Source: Styela clava
Lineage: Eukaryota; Chordata; Ascidiacea; Stolidobranchia; Styelidae
NCBI RefSeq assembly: GCF_964204865.1
Contig: NC_135259.1
Span: 8,442,974-8,506,973 of the forward strand
Direction: 5' to 3'
DNA: 64,000 bases
Both the position numbers and the translations under genes were made by a program. Positions 1-11,567 of the stretch are shown here, one piece after another. Positions within the stretch are counted from its first letter, which is position 1. Each line of letters starts with the position of its first letter. The notes under the pieces are model-generated. The model saw only the letters and a program-made list of their open reading frames with translations, was not told the DNA's origin and ran no database searches.

Positions 1-209
1 TTTTCAGGCTCACACTTCTATTTTAGGACGCCTTGCTGACAGCTCTTTGTCTTAGCGAGAGTTCATTGATTACTATATTTTTGTAAAGACTACAAGTTTT
101 AACCTAAACATTTGACAGGAACTTCACTTGTGGTAAATATTCATTAAATCACTATTGTTACGGGTGTTATAGGAGTTCTTCATTATTTTTTATACTATTT
201 ATAATCTCA

Positions 210-524
210 TGTCATTGGAACAAACTCCGCCCAAAAAGAAAGTCTAACTTTCCAAACGATATTGTGTTTTCCGTTCAGAATGGTTAAAAGAAGAAGGCAT
301 GTCATGGCTATCTAAAGTTGATGGATTTACTGCAAACTGCACACTCTGCCGACAGTGCTTTTCTGTTAAATATGACGGTAAATAACCCGCCGTGTCTAGT
401 CATGCTAAAACACAAAAAGACTATTATTTTGCAGAAAGAAAACAATACTTGGTCTTCGTTTTTCGTTAAGAAAGACAGTAAAGTAGAACAGCTTGTGATT
501 TTGGCTGAACTGGTTTCAATTTAC
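210..524 (+). pseudogene. hAT transposase N-terminal fragment (BED-type zinc finger)
   Basis: The translation starts with a Met and a short Lys-rich stretch (PPKKKV) that could be a nuclear signal. It then shows the tryptophans and the CxxC of a BED finger (WLKEEGMSWLSK, then CTLCRQCFSVKYDGK), followed in another frame by the His/Lys segment (KHKKT). BED fingers are the DNA-binding N-terminus of many hAT transposases. An in-frame stop follows KKKV and the frame shifts around 380-400, so it cannot encode a working protein. It stops at the left terminal repeat of the next element, which appears to have inserted into it. The hAT ORF at 28.4 kb may belong to the same family. The BED assignment rests on motif spacing only. 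Confidence 0.5.
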
Positions 525-3399
525 CAGTGGCGGCGCGTCAATAAGGCCAACCGGGGCAATGCCCCGGTTGTTTTTTCGGTATAATAAAAAATATTCGAAA
601 AATACCTCAATATCGGTTGCACAGACTGTCTACACTAGCCATATTCTCCCGACATGGTTCATTTTTCGCTCGCAAAGCCTTCGCCGAACGTCGACGGGGC
701 GACGCCGATTTTGCCCCGGTTGCTCATTGTATATCGTATTCTCTTTTTTATTTTCCACTCGCCGCGTTTGTCTCGTTTGATTTCTGTTTCTTTTACTAAA
801 TCATCGGGGCTAGCCCCGAAATTATGAAGACACAATGCCGACGTTTCTTACAACAACGCGTTGACATATTCACGCATTTCTTCTCGTTCGTTGGTTGCTT
901 GAAGAGTTGATAGTTTCCTCGCCTTCGTTTTTGTCGCTTGTTTCGCTATTTGAATCAGTTAGAGACCTTTAGTCCATTTGCTTTCGATTTTCCACATTCC
1001 TTTTGAGCTCCTCACTTCTTTCCGGCTCCGCATTTCTTAGCCTTAGACCTCATAATGAATAAGGTTGATGCACTACTTCGCACTCCGTTTTCGCAGCTGC
1101 CGCTGGAACAAAAATTAGAGGTACAACGTCTAGGGCCTTATCAACCAAAAAATTGTTCACTGGAACAATCCCATGACGGAGGAAAGCGCCGGCGTACATT
1201 CTGCGCCGAAACTTGGTATAAAAAACACGAATGGTTGTGTTACAGCGAGGACTAAAATGCACTTTTTTGTTTTTATTGCCTACTTTTTGCTATCGCCCGT
1301 GACTCACGTTGGTGTAAATTTGGTTTTAGAGATCTTAAACATCTTACCGAGCGTGCCAGGGATCATCAATCTTCTATGGAGCATCTGGACAATGCAGTAA
1401 AATACCGAACATTTGGAAATGTTAATATTGCAGCACAGTTGGATGAAGGACACGCGGTTTCTATTCGTCGGCACAACCAAAACGTCGAGAAAAACCGCCA
1501 TGTTCTCGGTCGATTGATAGATGTTTTGAAGTTCATTGGTTGTCACGAGCTGTCCCTCCGTGGGCACGATGAACGGGCTGGCTCTTCTAATAGAGGGGTA
1601 TTTTTGGATATGGTGGAATACACCGCATCCCTAGATACAGTATTGAGAGATCATCTTGATGCCGCAACTGTTTCGAAAGGGACATCTAAGGATATCCAAA
1701 ATGATTTGCTCGACTCAATGTATAAAATTTATTTACAACATTTGGCTCTGGAAATTGAGAATTGCCAGTTCCTTTCGATTCAGTCTGACGAGACAACTGA
1801 CATCACGTGCGTTTCCCAACTGGCTGTGATTTTTCGGTTTGAAAGATGGTAAACCTACCGAGAGATTTCACAGCTTTGTACCAATCGTTGATCGCACGGC
1901 TTGCGGGATATCGGCTGTACTGAAAGAAGTGTTACAGCCTTACAACGCGAAGTCAAAATTGATAGCTCAAACTTATGACGGCGCGGCAGTCATGAGTGGG
2001 TCGAAACATGGTGTTCAAGTTTATATAAAAGAAGATTTTCCTCATGCGCATTTTTTACATTGTTATGCACACCAATTTAACCTCGTTATTAAAAATATGT
2101 GTCTTGATACCCCTCTCGTCCGTATATTTTTTGCAAATGTTTTTTCATTTTTTCAAGAGTTTTCTTCATTTTTTTTCCGTTTCGCCGAAGCGCTCTGACC
2201 TCCTTCGCCAGATATGTAGCCGCGGTCTCCCAGCTTGTGCACCAACACGTTGGAACTTCCAATCACGCGTGGTGCAGGGCGTGTCCGAAATTAGGTCTGA
2301 GCTCATTGAGTGTTTCAATGGCATTCAGAGCTCTCCGGTTTGGGACGAACGCTCTGTGAGGGAGGCGGCAGGTCTAAAGCGTCTGCTAGAAGATGGTGAG
2401 TTTTCATTTTTTCTCCACAATATTCGATCACATGGATGTATTATACGGCGCATTGCAGTCAAGGCTAATGTATGGAGCGTCTGTGCAGTCGTGTATTTCA
2501 GACTTCTGCGATGCTGTATCTCGTATCCGGGAAACAATAAAATACGACGACACATGGAGTGCTTCTTTACGCCGCGGGCAAACAACGCAGCGTTTGATTT
2601 TGTCTGCAAAGGAATGCTGTGACATTCTGGTGAATCAAATAGGCGATCGTCTGCGCACTGGAAACCTTGCCGCGTTCTCTTTGATGAACCCCAAAAATTT
2701 TTCAAAATTTGCACGTCAATTTCCCATCCATTTGTTGCTGCAAAATTTCTGGACATCATTTTGACGACGCCTATTTCTTCCGCCGACGCAGAGCGAACAT
2801 TCAGCACGCTGAAGCGTATTAAAAAGTATCTCAGAAACACAATGAAGCAATATAGATTAAATTCCTTGGCTGTTTTATCCATTCACAGAGACGTTATTTC
2901 TGAGATGCATGACTTTAATCAGCGCGTTATTGAGCATTGTGCTTTCAAGAAACCGCGGCGTGTTGCATATATGTTCAAGCAGTAGAAGTCTAGCAGCATA
3001 TATATCTATGAGTGAGCGACGCATGTCCTTATCTTTGCATTACCTTTCCTTTCTTCATAGTAACGTTTTAAACCTTATTTTAGGTTTTGTCTGCTTTCCC
3101 GAAGTTTCTGTTAATATGTCATTGTATTTATCTTGGTAAATATTGCCTTTCCTTTTGAAAGAGGTTTCAAAATAAACTATGTCTATATTTATTAATCCTT
3201 TGACTTGGACCGGTTTTAAAGACACTTTCTTATCGTTAAAAATTGTCGCTTTTGCCGATTGGTTGTTACCGATGGAATGGTTTTCATACTCATAAAATGA
3301 TGGGAGAACTTACAGCGCTCATCCTGTCCCCGTAGATGGGGGTGACTTGGTCCCGCAGTAGCTTGCCCCGGTTGTCAAAATGACCACGCGCCGCCACTG
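525..3399 (+). mobile_element. hAT-superfamily DNA transposon with TIRs, decayed
   Basis: The element begins CAGTGGCGGCGCGT (525-538) and ends with its exact inverse ACGCGCCGCCACTG (3386-3399). A second inner block, CAACCGGGGCAA, is also inverted near both ends, extending the imperfect TIR to about 40 bp. Just inside the left end, 550-573 forms a perfect GC-rich hairpin (AACCGGGGCA/TGCCCCGGTT); a smaller hairpin, CGGGGCTAGCCCCG, lies near 805. hAT elements make 8-bp target duplications; the flanks here (CAATTTAC and ATTTTCAT) do not match, so the duplication has decayed or the true ends differ slightly. The transposase inside is broken in several places. Confidence 0.75.
1055..2985 (+). pseudogene. 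hAT transposase (TTF/ZMYM1-like type), broken
   Basis: Homology features in order: a TTF-type/ZMYM-like N-terminus (RRTFCAETWYKKHEWLCYSED, then CFYCLLF), a DUF4371-like core (FLSIQSDETTDIT at 1771-1809), the YDGAAVMSG block with CYAHQFNLV near 2060, the PTRWNF block near 2245, and the C-terminal dimerisation block ERTFSTLKRIKKYLRNTM with RLNSLAVLSIHRD (about 2790-2895). The frame carries a nonsense TAA at 1253-1255. It then changes near 1840, between 2100 and 2170, near 2410 and at about 2760, so at least five lesions separate it from a working enzyme. Most are probably indels, though a short intron near 2100-2170 cannot be excluded. Related genes bind TIRs and catalyse cut-and-paste transposition. 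Confidence 0.75.
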
Positions 3400-4009
3400 A
3401 TTTTCATGATGTTTTACACGACTTTGCTCTGCTCAAAATAAGCCTATTAGTAAGACTATTAATAGCTCAGACATAGATCGTGGTATAGAATATATATACT
3501 TTGTATTTCTATCGAAGGTTGGGTTTGAATCAAGCACTGGTGCGACTGGGTCAGGCATGCAAAGTTCCCCAAAATTCAACCGAGGTAATCCAACATGCTT
3601 ATAAACTCAGTTGTTGAATAAATAGTATACGAATTGCGATTTTCAGATCAAATTTTATCTGATATTCGGAAAAGTGATTGAATATTTTATGGAATATTGT
3701 TCTCGAAAATATTATTTGATTAATTAGTCGTTAATAACAATGTCGGCTGACTTTTTGGCAATTTGGGCCAGAAATTGCGTCCAACATGGAAAACTGTAGG
3801 CACCGATAACGAACTGTTCACGGATCGCCATCGTGCACGTGTGGTTGATCACTTATTTAGTTATTTTCTGATTTTATTTAATTATTGTAACTAATATTTG
3901 CTCAGTACATACGAATTTTATTTTAAAAAGTTTTATCCTGATTTAATTTGCTTATAAATTGATTTACAATCAATATAATCATAATTTTCCAAAAATGCTC
4001 ATATTTCAG
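3400..4009. other. No gene seen (intron or upstream sequence)
   Basis: AT-rich sequence between the hAT element and the first CUB exon. No coding potential or convincing repeat was recognised. If the tolloid-like gene is intact upstream, this is part of the intron preceding its third CUB domain. Confidence 0.4.
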
Positions 4010-4181
4010 AACTTGTGAAGCTGCTTGTGGCGGGTCCGTTACAAATTTGGATGGTTATATCACCTCACCGAATTGGCCCAATGAATATCCAACAAACAAA
4101 AAATGTGACTGGCAAATCGTAGCTCCACCTCAACATAAGATTTCTATTCAATTTGAAAAGTTTGAATTAGAAGGAAATGAG
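4010..4181 (+). CDS. Tolloid/BMP1-like gene, exon for first half of CUB3
   Basis: After a pyrimidine-rich acceptor (ATATTTCAG) the exon reads TCEAACGG, then the CUB signatures [19 protein letters not shown] and [16 protein letters not shown], and ends at a GT donor (GAG|GTTGGT). The CEAACGG start, directly after what would be the last cysteine of an EGF module, is how CUB3 begins in BMP1/tolloid astacin proteases. These secreted enzymes process procollagen and the BMP antagonist chordin, and CUB modules bind substrate. The exon starts with one base completing a codon and ends on a full codon, matching the next exon. The protease domain and CUB1-2 would lie left of the window. Orthology to BMP1 versus TLL genes cannot be decided. 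Confidence 0.8.
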
Positions 4182-5415
4182 GTTGGTTTTCTTTTTTTCG
4201 CAGATAATCAGCTTCCGAATATTTTTGATTGCAAGCGCAACATTCAAAGGTTGAAAGATCATGAGATCTGTACATTCGGAACTTGTCCTTTCTAGAAAAG
4301 CTTTCAGCTGTCGTATTTAGTTGGCAGCGACTCGCAACTTGCGAGCTATCACTGGCACTTTATACATAAGCATATTTTGCGTCGTAGCTTTTTCAAAGAG
4401 CTTAAATGATGTAGAATGACTTTTTACGATATTTTCCACTATTTCATAGCAATATTATCTTATTAGCTTGAAATGCTTCATCTCATTGCGTCATTTGCCT
4501 GCGCATAATGCACCGCCATGCTAGTATGTAGTTTCAGTAGATCCTGGCATTCCAGTGTCGCCCAGTACATTTAAGCGGATAAGGCACGAATCAATCTTAA
4601 TTTTTTGCCTATTCGTATTTGGGATCCGCTCAGGAGAAATACTGATACAATGGCTTCAATAAACTTTCAGACATTTTCCGCCCTGTCGCTTATATTTTGA
4701 ATCATCGGTCTCAAATGCTCAATTTAAGGATCATTATTGAGGCTGTACTATTTAGAGTCTGCTTATAACTAATAGCTCGCCCAAACATGAACTACACCCA
4801 AAGCGAGGCTTATATTCCAACATCTTATTTGACTCATGCGTTGGAAGAAGCTAGTTTCCCCGCTGCAATATCATCTGTTATTATTCCTCAATTTAGGAAC
4901 TAAATCCGAATTTCACGAGATTACAAAATGACTAATTCGTAATTTTAGGATATAATAGTGGTGTTTTGAATTTTTTGGTATTATGTGACTTTATTTTGTT
5001 ATTTTGGGTGTTATGTCTAAAATAAGACGAACATTTTTGGATAGAAATAATTTATTTTAAACTCACTGATGTAGAACCTTAATTAAAACACTGATTCATC
5101 AACGAAATACGCTTTATCGCATATTAGACTTGCTTAGGATCATCCTAATTGAACTAAATTACAGAAAAAATATGTCAGAACACTGAAATTATTAGAATCT
5201 ATATTTGACATAGTTGTGTATCATTATCCCGCTAAAGAAGATTTTTTCAAATGCAAGTTTGGACCATCTCTACTTCTAACTTATCCTGAATACACACCTA
5301 ATAAGTTCTTCAAATTGAGCAGCGCATATACAAATAAATTTATATCATTTCACATTGCGTTTTATCAATTTTTCCTCAGATTTTTCAATTCTTAATTTTT
5401 ATGTCAAAAATCCAG

Positions 5416-5584
5416 GTTTGTAAATACGAATATGTGGAAATCCGTAGTGGTTTGAGTGACGACGCTAAATTTCACGGAAGGTTGAACTTGATCTTGTGGA
5501 CTTGAACTTCCTCCTGTCATCAGATTAAAACAATAAATGAAATGAGCCTCGCTTTTAAATCAGACGATACTGTTTCCAAAAGGG
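5416..5584 (+). pseudogene. Tolloid/BMP1-like gene, exon for second half of CUB3, with in-frame stop
   Basis: The acceptor AG at 5414-5415 is followed by VCKYEYVEIRSGLSDDAKFHG, and the exon ends with MSLAFKSDDTVSKRG at a GTAAGT donor. This is the expected CUB continuation and the phases fit both neighbours. In the middle the frame reads through a TGA at 5503-5505, and the expected CG...LPPVI segment is present only in another frame. The disturbance looks like an insertion of about ten bases that partly repeats the adjacent GACTTGAACTT, plus a compensating indel before NEMSLAFKS. Total exon length still keeps phase. As written, the protein would end here; alternatives are an allele-specific null or an assembly error. 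Confidence 0.7.
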
Positions 5585-5940
5585 GTAAGTCGTCGTATTT
5601 GAAGGCGTTGTGTTTAATGGACTTTGTATTGCTTCACCGAATTATAGTAACAAAACAGCTGTTTTGACAATTATATTCTTTACGTAACATGATTTATTGT
5701 GAGGCACGTGTAGCCTCAATTATATCATAATCTAATCTTACTCGTTTATTGAGCCTTTAATTTAATTCTAATTGGACAAATGAGAACAACAAAAAAGAAA
5801 ATATTCAAAATGAAATATTTTGAGATATAATGCAATGAGGAAATAAATGAATAAATCTATATTCTATTCGAGAGATGTATCACTGCTTGATTTTTATTAT
5901 AAAAAATATCATTTGTTGGATTTTCAACTTTTTAAAATTA

Positions 5941-6010
5941 TGTGCGGCACGCCAATGACTTACAACCTTTAATGTCGGCCCGCGACAAAAGTTTGCCGAC
6001 CCCTGCCCTA
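5941..6010 (+). repeat. Terminal part of a hAT-type non-autonomous element
   Basis: The sequence runs GGCCCGCGACAAAAGTTTGC and then CCGACCCCTGCCCTAG. GGCCCGC ... TTTGCCGACCCCTG is the usual 3' end of hAT MITEs (inverse CAGGGGTCGGCAAAC). The opposite end was not found, so this is a fragment or a badly decayed copy. Confidence 0.5.
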
Positions 6011-7299
6011 GAGTGTATTTTTATTCATCTGTTCCATGCTTGGTCATGTAGTGTTTTGAAAATATGACTTTCACCCGACCAGTGGTGTTTGGTAGGGAAG
6101 TGGTAAAATCCTAAACAAGAATAAAACGTAAAATTCATCGTGCATTTCATTGTAATGGCGCACATTGGCTTGTTTACGTCGCGCTACGCGTGTTATCGTT
6201 GAAAAAAGTAATATATGTTGCATCAGGAAGCAATGCAGAAGTGCAACAATAGTTACGGTGCACGTCATCAAAACGGTCTACTGAGGTGGTGTTGAATTTG
6301 TAAATTTTGTAATGCAGATGTGCATTTCACGTTAACTTTTCAGCTACAATAATGGTTGTGGAGTTGTTTTGTTGTAAAATAAGAGAAAAAAAACGTCATA
6401 ATAAAAATTATTTAGTTACAATTAATTTTTAACCCTCTACTAGGCACACAAACTCTCACGTTCAAGGTTGTTTTTTACAACTTTTTGGATATTAGGTTGC
6501 ATAAAAATATGTGATTGAAGAAGTGGTTTTTAAAGTTATTTAACCAAATAGTAGTCCAGCATTGTAAAAAGCCCTGCGTGAATAGTGCCTAACAGTTGAT
6601 TAAAAAATTTTTTTGAAAGTGACCCATGCAAATGACCTCGAAGGTAGAGGCACAAGAAAGGATATAACACAAATAATGGTATATGCCGTTGTCTCGATCA
6701 TGGAGTAATCCAGTGTTCACAACTTTTACTGCTTATGATACCGGTAATATAATTCACCCTGGCAATTAAAAGACACATAATTCGATTTTCCGTAACAGGA
6801 AAACTTTGCCAGCCTCAAACATATATTCTTTTATTATATTAATCCAATACCTTTTGGCCTGAGATTTCATCATCAACGGCCGTAGGTTATGCACATAGAC
6901 TCGAAAATTTTGCGTCTTCCGAAAAGCACCGACCGGGGCGAACCTGTCCATCTGTGACTCTACCGCTTACCAGAAAAATTTCAATCATACCGCGTATAGT
7001 CACGTTTGGCTTCTGATGATAAAATCCCGTCACTGTGAGCTATATTATATTTGAATGCAAACGGGGTGGTCCAACTATCAAAGTAGACTATGTTTTTCTT
7101 CGCCTCCTATAAATATGTCCATTGTGGCAAATGTGGATTGTAACTATGGATTATAAATAACAAGTATTTTTTGGTCCTCCTCTCAAAATATATAAAACAC
7201 AACAATGATGCGGTGACCAATTGTATATGGGTGAATGGAAATAAACAGGAAATTGAGGTAAAAGAACAGTAGACAATGATAAGGTGCTGTCAACGACTA

Positions 7300-8150
7300 T
7301 GTATTTTCATGTGATATAACTCTGTACATGTTGCGGGGCAAAGAGCAACATCACAACCCCTGCAAAAATATTTGGTTTCTTGTCGTCGAGATTGTCGATC
7401 TGAACATTGCACGCAATCATGATATTTTTTCGAAGAGTTGGCCAGTGGTTGGCTTTTGGTGCATTCACTGTTACAGTTACAGTTGGCATGGGCTTGGCAA
7501 ACTTGTTTCAGAGCGAGGTTTTAACAAGTCAAGGCATATATCGTGGATAAAATCAAATCTTTTTCATCTTTCCGGACTCCACTATACAGAATATGTGCAT
7601 TTACCATGCAAATGCTTATCAAGGGGCATCGAAGATTCGGAAATACCACTCTAGTCCTCTGTGAGGGAACAAATAAGTTTTCATTCCATGTTATCGACCA
7701 CACCCATGTACCGTGTGTAAATCTCAATACACGGGCTTTTTTCACGCTTTTGTGTAGTACCGTTTTGTGCAGCTTTTGAACAAACTTTTTTTTGTAACGT
7801 AGGAGTTTGTGTGAATGGTGGATAACAAGGCCACTCTCTACGTATCATGCTAAGTACAGGCCAAAATTTTGTTCGACCGCAGGAAGACGGCATCATCGCC
7901 ATTTTCAAGTTGGAATTTCGTCATGTTTTTTAAACGAATCGGGCATACCCCATCTGTGATAAGTACTGGCGTCACATCCAATGACGTTGGCTGCGACGCA
8001 CAGCTGGAGGCCGCGATTTCGACGACACACACGGCGACACGTTGTAGTTACGCAACGACGTACGATCATCAGCATAACGTAATATACGTGCATTTTTTCA
8101 TTTATCTTGATTTTTATCATTTATTTAATATTTTTAATCGAGCCCCATAG
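7300..8150 (-). pseudogene. piggyBac-type transposase relic
   Basis: Reading the minus strand, separate frames give a DDE-domain piece with FQLENGDDAVFLRSNKI (about 7870-7930), then IYTRYMGVVDNM (about 7685-7720; compare the piggyBac signature YNxxMGGVDxxD). The C-terminal cysteine-rich finger follows: CVQC, then TKYFCRGCDVALC, then C and YH (about 7310-7430). Several frame shifts separate these pieces, and the last catalytic Asp context has lost a Gly. It is not the same family copy as the intact gene at 53.7-56.4 kb, as the sequences differ throughout. No TTAA-bounded ends were found. Confidence 0.6.
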
Positions 8151-9104
8151 AAAACGAATCATCCGATTATTAGATAGCTATGAAAAAACTGAACAACTTT
8201 CATATTTTGGGTTTTTTGTGGCTGTAACAGTTTTGAAAATATGACTATTTAAAAAGTTTGTAATCAGTAATCAGTAGTTTATTTTATCCACCATACATGA
8301 AGCATCATACACTAATCAATACAGTATGTAAAAAGAGGCGAAACTGGTAAGCCGAGGTGAATAGGAGTCGCGAGAAACCAAGACTGGTTATCGAGCAGCG
8401 ACACCCGTGAAAAAAACCTAACAGTAATTGATAATAGCATAAAAAGTAGAAAAACTAGCAAAAGAATATAGGAAGAAATTAGAATCGAGGCGACCTGATT
8501 TTCCAGGAGGCGCCCGATACACAGAAACGAATAACGACTCCTAGCACCGATGTTCAAGTTACCATGGAAACAGCAGCAAGAGTGCAAGGCGGACAAAGTA
8601 TTACTCATTGTTGTTACTGCGTTGCTCATAATGGATCGTGACGCCGGTGTTTGTTGGATAGAAAATTTCATATATATATCTCAGGAGAGTAAGAATGCCT
8701 TTAAGAAAGCGTAATACCAGTCGGAGGTGTTTGCGAGTGTTTAGGTAAGGTGCTGGAATCGTCATAAGTTATTAGGATACATAACATATAAAAAAAAATT
8801 ATAATCTGAGGAGAACAAGTTCCCTTAATAAAATAAATGGGAGTAACGTGGCAATAAGGAGCATTGTGAGTTGGCCATCATATGTACCGCATTGAAATCA
8901 AGAGTATTATGAATCGATTCAGTACATCAATGACAGATTAATATACATTGAATATCAACAATGGTATTAGAGAAATATCAAAAACAAAGTACAATACCAG
9001 TGAAATTAGAAATATGCTAGCATCTTACAAGATGGCTATAAATTTGTACTTGAACAGAGACCAATAATATGGATCATAAGCGGGAAAAGATGCCGGTGTA
9101 AGAT

Positions 9105-10469
9105 TTGACATCAGCCTATAAAAGCCTATCAGTCCCTTACAACGATTGTGAAAACATTAATGGATTTAATTATCATTGTAGTACTCATATCCATGCAGTA
9201 AGTAGTGCATGGAATGCTCTATGTAGAGCTCGCGAGTCTCCGAAATTCAATGCTACCGAACTTTTGTTACATTACAACTCATCGGGCAATCTATAGTATA
9301 CAGATTAGAAATACCGAGAGTCAGACAAAGCTTTCACACGTTTAGGGATTGTGCTCAACGAACGAAATCATGCTTTAAAACCAACGAAGTCTATTGTACG
9401 TACGATGACTTGGTTTTACGCGTAGTTGGCAAATGCAACGACATTGCCAGATTACGTCATAAAGGAGTGGCCGCCAATTGGCATCACGTCGATAACTTTT
9501 GTTTTCCCAAAGTCGTCTCCATTGTACAACAGTCGAGCGATCATGATGCAGAATTATTCGCTCAACTATATGACAGAATTCATGAATTGGAATGTCGTGT
9601 GGAATCATTAGTCGCGCACCTGATGATGCCACTTGCACAACTATATCCCTCACAAATATTATCTGCAATTTTAAGGCGTGAAGTCCACGGGATCTCCCAC
9701 GGTGACATACCCATGGAGTTACATTGTATTTCCGCAAATTTTACAATTCTACCAACGCTTTTCTTCAATAATTTCTATTCTACGCCACCGATTGTGGCAT
9801 ATAAATTACCAAACCGATCTACACAGCTTGGTCAAATTTATTACAGTAACGTTATTTTCAATAAAATTTTACTGACCAAATCACCACGTGGACAGACGAG
9901 AATTTTCAGAATTAATGGCAGTTACTATAAAAACTACAACTCATTTCTCGAGGAAATTTTAGCAAACCCAGAATATACTTTAACAACCAACCTGAATGAT
10001 ATGTTAGTTACAATTTCGGAGCTTAACGAACTAAATTACAAGTATAAAAGTGGAAGGAAAACTGCAGAAACGATCGATATCAGCACAATTGAAGACGATA
10101 TTCAAAATGTCGTCGGCTCGAATTTAATTGTTTGGCTCGTGCGAATTAAGAATCTAACTTGGAATTTCATCATAGGTTTTTGCTCATTCTGGTCTTGTTT
10201 GTCGTACCTCTATTTTTTTAATGTACCTGTTGTGTTTTTGTTACAGAGGATGGCCTATAGTTGCCCAATGTGCGTTCGCCTTACATTCCCGAATGTTTTT
10301 TCCAACCTATACAACAAGTTCTAACTTGCCAATACCACCTATAGCACATCTCAGTGACCAACCCGAAGTCCACGAATTGCATGATATCGAAATTGATGAC
10401 GAGACCATCGAGGTGGCAAGCAATTTTTTAGAAGCCAGCACCCAAGCTCAGTTAGACGCAGATGTTTGA
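9105..10469 (+). pseudogene. Decayed viral-envelope-like glycoprotein ORF
   Basis: The longest open frame runs from about 9250 to 10324. It is joined on the left by a piece in another frame (9105-9296) and on the right by another (10221-10469). What is visible: a cysteine-rich N-terminal part, several N-glycosylation sequons, a heptad-like leucine/isoleucine stretch (about 9550-9620), a second half ending in a long hydrophobic segment (about 10123-10235) and an acidic cytoplasmic-tail-like end. This layout fits a type I fusion glycoprotein of an endogenous virus or an env-bearing LTR element. The family is not identified; chuvirus-like or retroelement env genes are candidates. Frame breaks make it non-functional. 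No gag, polymerase or polymerase remnant was seen next to it. Confidence 0.4.
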
Positions 10470-10568
10470 CTTGTAACAAACTCTTCAACGTATACCTAAC
10501 CATTTTTAGGCAGCTCGGTTTACCACACGCTCGTTGTAGTGTAGTGTATCTCGCAATGTATCGCCTTG

Positions 10569-10736
10569 TTGGACACGTTTAGTGGACATAACGATCGTTT
10601 TGTTGTTTTTGTTCATTGACACGTTTTGAAGAAATCGCTTTTCTCTTTGATTACTGGTACAATTGCTTTGAAATTTTCAGTGGTTAAAGATGGAATTTTC
10701 TCCAGAAGGCTATTACTATTTTTTGCTATGACGTCA
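10569..10736 (+). repeat. Dispersed repeat, copy A
   Basis: About 170 bp, from GGACACGTTTAGTGGACATA to GCTATGACGTCA. It is clearly related to an inverted copy at 61890-62116. Shared blocks include GTGGACATAACGATCGTTT, TCTCTTTGATTACTGG, AATTGCTTTGAAATTTTCAG and CTCCAGAAGGCTATTACT. It lies 100 bp after the glycoprotein-like ORF, so it could be part of that element's terminal repeat. Confidence 0.7.
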
Positions 10737-11051
10737 TCAAAATTATGTGACGCTACGAGTCCATATATTTGAGCACAGCTCTCTTGTCTTATTAATCGTC
10801 TTTTATTTTATTTTTTCGTCTCATTATTATCCAATTGAATCACATTGACAAACCTTACTATAAAAAAATTGAAAAAAAAGTTATAACCAAATATAACATT
10901 TTTTTGTAGTGTCAGTAATTTCTTTTATTTGTAATTGCTCGTTGTTAATCAATGTATTGATTTTAGATATCATGAGGTTCACTTACTTCAATCATTATTC
11001 AATTCACAGGATTGTTCTCACTTAATATTTTGCTTCAAAATAATCTCTATA

Positions 11052-11260
11052 CTAGTGGTTCCCAACCTTTCTACTCTGTCGGACCGGTAAAATTAAATGT
11101 ACTCGCGGACCGGCAAAAATTGAAATGACCAGAACAGAAAATAATAACATATATTTGCGTAATATAATGAAATGTCGAGCTCTCTAGACACTTCTAGACA
11201 AAAATTGAAATGGGTGAAACATAAAATAATAAACCATATATTTGTGTAATGAAATGCAGT
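11052..11260 (+). repeat. Start of a hAT-type repeat with internal tandem duplication
   Basis: TAGTGGTTCCCAACCTTTCT followed by GGACCGG...GCGGACCGG is the typical left end of a non-autonomous hAT element. Within it, a unit of roughly 90 bp (CAAAAATTGAAATG ... ATATATTTGYGTAAT ... GAAATG) occurs twice in tandem with divergence. The right end was not recognised. Confidence 0.5.
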
Positions 11261-11567
11261 ACTGCGCACCCATTATGCGTAAGAGAGGCGCGCATAAAAC
11301 ATCTCACATTAAAAATATGTACATGCCAAATCATGCTCAAACACAATTAACTCTAATGAGAATTTTGTTGCTGTTTCGTTTCCAACACAGGATTGCAAAC
11401 GAGGCCTCAAAGAAAGTTTCTGTAACACGTAGCTCTGCAGCAGCGTGCAGCCGATTTTTTGCTTCCTTTTAAGTAAAGCTAGTAAAAATGTTTTTTTCGC
11501 ATAACGCAGTAACTGGTTGAAACCGGTAACTGTTTTTTTTTTGCGCGTCTCGTGATCACCTGCAGGG

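Noticed and set aside
517..3407. 8-bp target duplication of the left hAT element
   Set aside because: CAATTTAC and ATTTTCAT do not align beyond chance.
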